Source: Sabellastarte sp. h YS-2021 (Eukaryota > Annelida > Polychaeta > Sabellida > Sabellidae). From it: DNA of 64,000 nucleotides. Location: contig OZ024928.1 of the NCBI GenBank assembly GCA_964017235.1, forward strand, positions 89,337,566-89,401,565, written 5' to 3'. Numbering within the stretch: position 1 is the stretch's first letter; each line of letters begins with the position of its first letter. Below, in pieces: positions 56,640-64,000 of this stretch. A program made the translations under genes and the position numbers. The notes under the pieces were generated by a model, which was not told the origin of the DNA, did not search any database, and saw nothing but the letters and a program-made list of their open reading frames with translations.

Positions 56640-57788
56640 TAAACTGTTAATATAATTGGAGCTATGCCCCCCCCCCCCCCCCTCCCAAAGTTTTAAAATT
56701 TGGAATAAAGCAGTCTGGCCCCTTTCTTTTTCCATGTCTAACATATATTGATATTGAAGTAGGTGAAAAGAAGACTCTTACTACCTTTTGATTTAAATAT
56801 TAATGATGTTATGGCCATCTTAAACTTAAAATGTCGGGGTTTTCAGCCCTAAGCTCAGTTAATGTTTAAATTTTTAAAATAAAACTTGGCACATTTATAA
56901 AGGTTGGCAGAAAGGGACATTCTCATTTTATGATCACCTTAAAGTCGCAATATGAATGAAGTTATGGTCACCTTACAATGAAAAAAAGAAGTTTTCAGCC
57001 TCCAGCTATCATATTGTTCAACTGTCCTCAACTAGACTTTATGCACTTATAAAGGGTGACAAAAGGGACATTCTTATTTTATGGTCACCTTAAAGTCCCA
57101 ATATGAATGAAGTTATGGCCACCTTGCAGTGAAATTTATGGAGTAATTACTCTCTAGCTATCGTATTGTTCAGCTGACCTCAGTTAAATTTTGCAAAATT
57201 ATTAAGGATGAAAACAGGGACATTCTTATTCTCTTTCCACCTTGGAGTTCCAATACAAGTACAGTCATGGCCACCTTGAAGTAAAACTGAGGGTTTACAG
57301 CTCCCAACCGACTTACTGTTCAATGACATCAGTTCAACTTGACACATTGATTAAGTTTAAGGAAGACTTTTAATGACCATTTACCTTAAAATTCCTGTTT
57401 TTATGTCAGCTGACTTGTCACCAAATTTTCAGGATATGCTTACCCCAAGGGGATCAAAAACTGATTAGGTTTTGTGGGGTATCCGACAACAACTGTTGCC
57501 ATTGCAACACCTTTAAGATTTTTGGGTGTTCCCCAAGTTTGTGGGTGTTCCACAGCCTAAACCCATGCATGGATTTTCACCAAATTTTCAGGCTATGTTA
57601 ACTGAAAGAGGATCCAAAGCTGTTTAGGTTTTGGGGGGTATCTGGCAACACTTTGAATATTTCTGGCTTTATTTAATGTTTGCAGTTGTTCCATGGCCTA
57701 AACCAATGCATGGATTTTCTCCAAATTTTTAGGATATGTTGACCGAAAGAGGATCTAGAGGTGATTAAGTTGGTTTTTTTTTTGTTTT

Positions 57789-57819
<31 letters not shown>

Positions 57820-57965
57820 TATCTGGCAACCACTGTTACCATGGCAACTCTCTGAATAATTTTGGCTATAACATTTGTTGGTCTTCCACTGCCTAAACCA
57901 ATGCATGGATTTTTACAAAGTTGTCAGGATATGTTAACCGTGCTATAAAACCGATGTTACTACAG
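56640..57965 (+). repeat. Degenerate ~110- and ~135-bp repeat arrays
   Basis: First part: TTCTTATTTTATGGTCACCT and AATGAAGTTATGGCC recur about four times (56770-57270). Second part: CCTAAACCAATGCATGGATT and GTTGCCATGGCAAC-like words recur about four times (57480-57950). Homopolymers interrupt (C run at 56668-56682, T then G run at 57772-57820). Followed by a hairpin-like CCAAGGCCGGGG (57989-58000) and GTGTG microsatellite. Confidence 0.7.
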
Positions 57966-58230
57966 TTGCATTTTTGTCTCCTTCCTGCCAAGGCCGGGGT
58001 TTGGGTAGTATGAAACGCCTTCCGTGTGTGCGTGCATGCGTGTGTGGGTGTGCATGCATGTGTGCATTGGTCTCATTTTTTAGATCAACCTTTGTATCTC
58101 ATTCATTAATGAAGATATCCTCACCAAATTTGCAGAGAATGTTTATGGCTATGAAAATATGTCTGTAAAAATTTTGTACGCATTTTGAAAAACAACTTGG
58201 CCGCCGTAGCCGATTGTTCGAAAATGATAT

Positions 58231-58270
58231 TTTTATTGCGTTAATACTTCCTATCCAATGGACAATTGCT
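58231..58270 (+). repeat. DIRS element 2, left inverted terminal repeat
   Basis: Forty bases from TTTTATTGCGTTAATACTTC to GGACAATTGCT, matching the inverse of 63924-63963 at all 40 positions. Confidence 0.95.
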
Positions 58271-58899
58271 AATCCGGCCGGCGCAGACCGGCCCGCCAAA
58301 CACCAGAAAAAGACGTCCTGTGTTTCCACCGGCTGGCCGGTCCCAGTACTGTGCATTCGCTAGGTGGCGCAGGGTATTTACTTCCTGTCTAGACAACATG
58401 ACGTCATAGCATCTTTTTCGTTTGGCGCGTGTACTGTGCAGATGTGTTTTCAACAATCTCCAGATATTTTAAGGAAAAGTGTGCATTATGACGGATTTTA
58501 CACCTTAATTGCAAATAATTTATTGTAAAAGTGTTACCTACATATTAAGCACGGATATACATCAAGAAATCTGCTGGAAACGCTCCCTAGTTGACTCAAT
58601 TTAGTGTTGATGATAGGGCAGTAATCTACGAGAAATATGAAGGCAGCCATTTTTCTAGTTTCCTCCCATTCAACAATTGTGTTGTTAGGGGCAGATCGAC
58701 AATATTTAGAAATATAATGGAATATACTACTTACAAGGTATTTCTATCCGTGTTTTTTGTTTGAATGTACCTGCTGTAACCTTCCAGCTACAATCACCAT
58801 AGAAACATCTTTTCTAGTACTACAAATAGAAATCACGGGAAACTTCAGTCTACGTAGTTTTGAACACTGTAAAGAAGGAATTCCCCAAGCAAGATGCAT

Positions 58900-59310
58900 T
58901 CTTCATCTTCAGAGCGCACTGGTACCGACTTCTCTGCTGTATAGCATCAGTCACACCAGCCTAGCTCGAGTATTTAGTGTTTTTTCATCAGAAGCAAGAG
59001 ATGAATTCTTCAGATTTCTTCAGAGCGCACTGGTCCAGACATCTTTGCTGTAAAGCATTTGTCGACCGGCAAGCTCGTATTCAGCCGACCTCGCCTAGTA
59101 TTTACATAGAAGGAACTCCATCTTAATCACTCTCAGTCCCACCCTTGTGGACCCGGCACTTGTGTCGGTAGTAAGGGCAGTGGATGGCCAGGACACTGGT
59201 TTGAGTGCACAGCCGGCTGAGCATCAAAGTTCAGACCGGCATCGACCAGGACTTTCATCTTCAGAGCACACTGGTCCAGGCTTCTCTGTTTTTAAGCTTC
59301 AGCCGACCGG
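58900..59310 (+). repeat. DIRS 2 leader repeat with TTCAGAGCGCACTGGT
   Basis: CTTCAGAGCGCACTGGTNC and the CTTCTCTGCTGTA-like continuation occur near 58908, 59014 and 59255. The ORF at 58757-59053 reads two of these copies (QSALVPTSLL, QSALVQTSLL). Coding status unknown. Confidence 0.75.
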
Positions 59311-59319
59311 CCAGCTCAA

Positions 59320-59860
59320 AAGAACGCGACCTCTGACGTCATATCCAGTCAGCCAATCGCGTGTCCTTCCGACCAGTCACGAAGCAGGTCACGTGTTTTC
59401 ACCGACCAGCAAGGTCGGAAGTGCGTTCTTTCAGAACTCACGTCTACTGTGATTCCAGTCCCTGCTTTGCAGACCCGACCTTGTTGTCGGTAGTGGGGTT
59501 TTGTGGACTGTAAAGTTGCCGGTAAGGCATCACACAAAGAACGCGAATACTGACGTCATCTCCAGTTAGCCAATCGCGTGTCTTTCCGACCAAATCCCGA
59601 AGCTGGTCACGTGTTTTCACCGACCAGGAAGGTCGGAACTGCGTTCTTCACAACTTACGTCTACTGTGATACCAGTCCCTCTCTCATGGACTGACCTTTG
59701 TTGTCGGTAGTGGGGTTTGTGGATTAACAGAATACTGCACATTTGCATGTTTAAGTATCACAAAAGAACGTGACAACTGATGAGCTCCAATCAGCCAATC
59801 ACGTGTCTTTCCGACCAGCAGGCTGGTCATGTGACACACCGAACACCAAGTGTTTCTAAA
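59320..59860 (+). repeat. ~220-bp leader repeat with CRE and E-box words, three copies
   Basis: CAGCCAATCGCGTGTCYTTC marks units near 59350, 59567 and 59792. The first two have a perfect TGACGTCA (near 59334 and 59551) and GGTCACGTGTTTTCACCGAC (near 59386 and 59605). The third is degenerate (GATGAGC, GGTCATGTGAC). This could be the promoter or enhancer of the element. Confidence 0.8.
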
Positions 59861-60004
59861 AATAGTTCACAAGGGCTTTCCCAGCAACTGTCAAATCTAC
59901 AAATAAGAAGTGCCATTAAAGAAGTACTTTAATTAATGGAGGAAACCTACAGCAAGCTGAATTCAACACACAAGATAGTTGTAAAATTGTTTTAGCAACT
60001 GTTT

Positions 60005-60400
60005 AGTACTGGTTACAGAGTGTACCGACTGGTGCTGGCTACACAGCCTTGTACACTTGCTTCAACAACTGGGTACAGAGTGTACCGGCTGGTACTGGCT
60101 ACACAGCCTTGTACACTTGCTTCAACAACTGGGTACAGAGTGTACTGGCGGGTTCTGGCTACACAGCCTTGTACACTTGCTTCAACAGCTGGGGACAGAG
60201 TGTACCGACTGGTTCTGGCTACACAGCCTTGTACACTTGCTTCAACAACTGGTTACAGAGTGTACCGGCTGGTACTGGCTACACAGCCTTGTACACTTAC
60301 TTCAGCAACTGGTTACAGAGTGTACCGACTGGTACTGGCTACACAGCCTTGTACACTTGCTTCCACCTACCGGTTACAAAGTCTACTAACAGGGTGCTGG
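60005..60400 (+). repeat. 60-bp tandem repeat, ~6.5 copies
   Basis: An exact 60-base period. CTACACAGCCTTGTACACTT occurs in six consecutive units; a seventh is degenerate. All three forward frames stay open through the array: 60020-60463, 60049-60492 and 60057-60389 (20-residue repeats such as YRVYRLVLATQPCTLASTTG or FNNWVQSVPAGTGYTALYTC). No domain recognised. It may be leader or repeated Gag sequence. Confidence 0.92.
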
Positions 60401-60979
60401 CTACACAGTCCTTACTGTACAGTGCTTCACCCCAACTGGTTTTATATATATATATATATATAAAAAAAAAAAAAAAAAAAATAGACCAGTAGCTGTCAAA
60501 ATTCATTGGTGACCCCAGCCTGCCAGTTTTTTGCCGGTTACAGAGAATTACTGGTTACAGTAAAGCACCGGGTATGGAGTCCTAGTACCGGACAGAGTTG
60601 CCTAAGGTAATTTGGTTACAGAGAATTTTTGGACCAGTCAGTGGTCTTGGTGATATGACAGTGTCCCAAGCTACTGCCAGGCAACCTTCCCTTATCACAC
60701 CTCTCAACAACCTGTTATCGGTGCTGGACTTGACTGGAGAGATAATAAATTTTGTCATCATGTCCAGCCAGGGGTCAGACATCTTACAAATGACAATTAC
60801 TCTGTAAATGCTTCACCTTGCCGGCTGCTGGCCCGGGGCAAAGAGTCTATTCATGTGAACAGTTGTGTCAGCCCCGCCGGACCACAATAAGAACAGAGAG
60901 ACTGTTAGCCTGGATCATTGTCACCAGACCGGACCAGTGTCTGGAGGGACAGAAAATGTTTGTCAGAATACCAAATGTC

Positions 60980-61450
60980 CCAAATGTGGCACGCAATCTG
61001 CCTGTAGGGTCCGGACTAAGCCCTTTTTGGGAACTTAGGAAGCCTTGGGGGCTGGACCCTAGGTAGTACAAATGTGGAAGGAGGGATACCTCTGTCCATA
61101 TACCTATACAAGAACAATCCAGGAAATGCCTGAGATTTCACATCCAAGATCGGGCATACCAGTTCAAGGCCCTGCCATTCGGTTTGTCCACAGCACCTTT
61201 GGAGTTCACCGTGATACCAAAGGAGGTGAAATTGATGGCCATACACAAGGTTTTAAGAAGCTACCAGTACCTAGACGACTGGTTGGTGAGAGCCAGATCC
61301 CACCAGGCTTGTCTCCAACATACACAGGAACTAGTAAATAATGTGTCAGCAACTGGGTTGGCTGATGAACTTAGAGAAATCAGAGCTGGAGCCCAAACAA
61401 GACTTCGATTTTGTAGGCTACCAGTTCGAATTCAGGTCTGATCAGTTCCG
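60980..61450 (+). pseudogene. DIRS 2 reverse transcriptase, frameshifted
   Basis: Order on the plus strand: LPVGSGLSPFWELRKPWGLD (60995-61060), a frame with GYLCPYTYTRT (61085-61120), then STAPLEFTVIPKEV (61186-61230) and SYQYLDDWLVRARSHQ (61260-61308). The catalytic YLDD box is intact. Frame changes at about 61070 and 61180 break the ORF. Confidence 0.88.
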
Positions 61451-61511
61451 ACCGACTCTGGACCGGTGACAGAACCTTAAAGAGACTGTTAAAACTGCTA
61501 TCCCTACCGGC

Positions 61512-62018
61512 TTGCCTGGTCCCGGAATTCATGTCCTTGATAGGTTACTAACAGCTACAGAAAAGCAAGTTAATCTAGGCCGACTTCATATGAGACTCAT
61601 ACAGTGGCATCTCAAAAACAACTGGAGGGTACCGGAATCACTGGAAAAGGTGATCCAAGTCCCCAGGTCCCTGCACCCCCATTTACAATGGTGGCTGAAG
61701 GAAGACAATGTACTTACAGGCCAACCATTACACCCAATAAAATATGCTCTGCAAATATTTACAGATGCATCAATAGAAGGGTGGGGCGCTCACTTAAATG
61801 AGCACACTGCAGGAGGAACTGGGTCCCTTCCGGGAAGCAAGCTGCATATAAACTATCTAGAACTTAAAGCAGTCTTTCTGGCTTTAAAAGAGTTCCAAGA
61901 CCTTTGCTCAAACAAGATAGTACTTGTAGCAACCGACAACAGCACAGTAGTGTCATACATAAACAAGGAAGGAGGCATGAGGTCGGGCCCACTTGTGCCC
62001 CGCTATGGAGACTCTTGA
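61512..62018 (+). pseudogene. DIRS 2 RNase H domain
   Basis: A 168-codon frame, the longest clean coding stretch of the element. It contains QIFTDASIEGWGAHL (first Asp), HINYLELKAVFLALKEF (Glu) and VLVATDNSTVVSYINKEGG (Asp). Three acidic residues of the RNase H site are present. The frame is lost just after EGGMRSGPL, before the fourth acidic residue. Confidence 0.9.
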
Positions 62019-62057
62019 CCTGGTGTACCAGGAAACAAGTGACTCTAAGCCCGACAC

Positions 62058-62510
62058 ATGCCAGGCCGGCTGAACGTGGTAGCGGACAAGCTATCCAGGC
62101 TAGGCCAGACCAGCCAAACAGAATGGTTTCTCCTTCCAGAGGTCTTCTACTCAATATGCAGCAGGTGGCACTGGCCCAAAATAGATTTAATTGCCATGAG
62201 GTTCAATAACAAATTGCCTATGTTTGTGTCACCAGTACCGGATCCCCTGGCCACAGCAGTGGATGCGCTCAGTCGGCCATGGTAGGATCTGGAAGCATAC
62301 ACCTTCCCACCATCAGCCATATTGGGCAAAGTGGTGGAGGAGTTGCAGGACTCCCCATGCAAGAGAATCATTCTGATTGCTTCGGGGTGGCCCAACATGC
62401 CTTGCTTTTGGGATCTAGTGGCCATGTCCAGCCAAATCCCACTGAGCCTGCCCAATCTGCCCAACCTGTTGACAGCCATTCAATCAGATCCCTCACAGAA
62501 ATCTGACAAA
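62058..62510 (+). pseudogene. DIRS 2 post-RNase H region
   Basis: MPGRLNVVADKLSRLGQ (62058), then WPKIDLIAMRFNNKLPMFVS (62170-62230), a stop (62285-62287), then CKRIILIASGWPNMPCFWDL. This is the stretch typical of Ty3/DIRS RNase H tails; element 1 has the same order. Confidence 0.85.
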
Positions 62511-62586
62511 TCTTAATCTTCATGCATGGCTCCTAGAGTCTCAGCAATCAAGGAGCAGGGCTTGTCTGAGGCAGTGGCAGCAAGAA

Positions 62587-63590
62587 TTGAGGCTCCTCAA
62601 AGGGGATCAATCAGATCAGTCTATGAGGCAAGTGGGCCTTTTTACAAGTGATGTATCACTCCTCAGGTGGACTTTGGGGGCCCCCCCTGTAAAGTCAGTT
62701 GTTGACTTCCTTATGTACCTGTTTCAGGACAGGAAGTTGCAACCCAGCACCATTGATGGTTACAGGTCAGCCATTGCTGATAGACTGGGAAATTCGCCCA
62801 TCAATATCAGTAAGGATGAAAATCTCACTCGTCTCCTGGATAGTTTCCACTGAGACAGACCCAAAGGCCGGAAGGAAATCTCTCCCTGGTTTTTGCACCA
62901 GCTGACAAGGGTCATTTTGAACCAATTAAAGAGGCCTCCTTGAAGCATTTGACCTTCAAGACAGTTTTCCTCTTGGCCCTGGGGTCGGGCAAGCGTAGAA
63001 GTGAGATACATGCTTGGCAAAACAGAAATATTAGACACCAATCCGACTGGTCAAGGTGTCCCTGTACCCGTCACCCAGCTTTCTCTCCAAGAATTAGCTG
63101 GCCAAAGAGGGTCCAGACAGTGTGGCCCCAGGGGTATAACAGCCCTGGCCCCAACTCTGGATAGATCCCTCAAGTCTGACAGGTCCCTCTGTCCAGTCAG
63201 AGCATTGCGCTACTATTTGGACAGGACCTCAGGCAGAATAAGGAGGTGGTTTTTGTCTCCTTTAAGAAAGGTTTTGACAAAGACATCTCACCTGCCACTA
63301 TCTCCTCTTGGATCAAGCAGACTGTGATCCTATGTTATGAGCTCTCTGACCAGGAGGCCCACACTTTACATCAGGTTAAAGCCCATGATGTCAGGGCCTT
63401 TGATGCTTCTAAGGTCTTCCAGTCGGGAGTTTCCTTAGATACAGTCTTGTCAGCCTGCACTGAAGTCACATAATACCTTCACACAGTTCTATCTGAAGGG
63501 CGGGGCTTGGGCTGATTCAGAGCTTTACCAATTGGGCTCGGTAGTGGCTGCTCAGCAGATCCACTAGTGGCCCTTAGATTGAGGACATTT
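62587..63590 (+). pseudogene. DIRS 2 tyrosine recombinase, tetrad kept but frameshifted
   Basis: Fragments in order: SVVDFLMYLFQDRKLQPSTI and DGYRSAIADRLGNSPINIS (62587-62853); FLLALGSGKRRSEIHAW with the first Arg (62965-63015); CPVRALRYYLDRTSG (63190-63234); TISSWIKQTVILCYELSD; KAHDVRAFDASKVFQSG with His at 63384 and Arg at 63393; and, after a frameshift near 63468, FTQFYLKGGAWADSE with Tyr at 63490-63492. The stop is TAG at about 63567. The R-H-x-x-R-Y tetrad is complete across frames. At least three frameshifts separate the parts. Confidence 0.9.
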
Positions 63591-63923
63591 GTATATATGT
63601 ATCAACAGTTCTTCATGTACATAAGAATTGAGTGTGGCGTGCTTCCTTCGGGAAGTTTATTTGCATTCTGGGACTCATCCCTCTCTTCCCCTACCTCAGA
63701 GCAGGTCTAAAAAAGGGGGGGGCGACGGCGGTATAGCCCCGGGTAACCGGCTGCTGGCAACCGACCATGGCCTTACAGGGTTTCCTGACCTTAAGGTCAA
63801 TCCAGGCCTGGGCCTATAGGTCTCCTGACAAAGTCAGCCTAGACCATAGGTTAAAATTTGCTATTACTTGTGAGTTCACCTAAGTCCCTAGTAACTTACC
63901 CGCCAGCCAAGCGGTAGTTATTC

Positions 63924-63963
63924 AGCAATTGTCCATTGGATAGGAAGTATTAACGCAATAAAA
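63924..63963 (+). repeat. DIRS element 2, right inverted terminal repeat
   Basis: AGCAATTGTCCATTGGATAG through CGCAATAAAA, the inverse of 58231-58270. The last 37 bases of the window lie outside and are AT-rich. Confidence 0.95.
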
Positions 63964-64000
63964 GTGCAAATTTAATAAGTAAATTAAATTTTTATAAGTT

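Larger units (their letters stand above)
58231..63963 (+). mobile_element. DIRS-like retroelement, nearly full length (element 2)
   Basis: A 5.7-kb plus-strand element with perfect 40-bp inverted ends. DIRS elements copy RNA through RT and integrate with a tyrosine recombinase, so they lack an integrase and target duplication. Order: leader with tandem repeats (58900-60400), RT (60980-61450), RNase H (61512-62018), conserved post-RNase H region (62058-62510), recombinase (62587-63590). Several frameshifts make it a pseudogene copy, but motifs are well kept and the ends are identical, so it is probably younger than element 1. Confidence 0.92.

Noticed and set aside
60005..60400. CRISPR-like array
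   Set aside because: The repeats are contiguous with no unique spacers and lie inside a eukaryotic retroelement.

Overview
This is nuclear DNA from an animal with long introns and a heavy load of repeats. AT-rich introns, a tRNA-derived SINE, helitron-like elements carrying tandem cores, and DIRS retroelements together fit a marine mollusc, most likely a bivalve. The species is an inference; nothing in the window names it. There is no bacterial or viral gene content.

Two conserved host genes are present, tail to tail. The + strand carries the last three coding exons of RASA1 (p120 RasGAP; 1921-2081, 2537-2659, 5386-5457), which end the protein after the last helices of the RasGAP domain. The - strand carries NSA2, a pre-60S ribosome assembly factor, in eight coding exons between 36818 and 18643. 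The splice phases agree at every junction and the exons add up to 260 codons once the start ATG is counted. That ATG must sit alone in an upstream exon, which I could not locate. About 13 kb of AT-rich intergenic DNA separates the two 3' ends.

Most of the rest is mobile or repetitive. From left to right: a helentron-like element with a 147-bp tandem core (1-893; further copies at 16117-16952 and 42335-43926); a TTAA-flanked DNA transposon splitting a LINE 3' end inside the last RASA1 intron (3145-5000); a 5S rRNA-like fragment (6268-6372); degenerate 150-bp arrays (10905-11720, 14740-15540); a 4.8-kb block of 133-, 151- and 164-bp satellites with a SINE inserted in it (20300-25090); a decayed DIRS-like element with a 324-bp miniature relative beside it (26643-31560); AGGTCA-rich 145-bp arrays (34430-35380, 44380-44880); more satellites (38600-41330); an L2/CR1-like LINE (45075-46425); nested hAT-like elements (46442-47581); a second SINE (51134-51364); an A/C-rich region of short repeats (52390-53900); several palindromic MITEs (54324-56495); and a nearly full-length DIRS element with perfect 40-bp inverted ends (58231-63963).

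The two host genes do not form an obvious functional unit. The main biology visible here is intron and intergenic growth by transposons, with the NSA2 introns (one of 12.4 kb) holding much of it. I did not find a convincing new enzymatic system. The observations most worth a second look are decayed tandem copies of an NSA2 exon end with its splice donor, helentron ends enclosing nucleosome-sized repeats with nuclear-receptor half-sites, and the DIRS leader with a 60-bp repeat open in all three forward frames.
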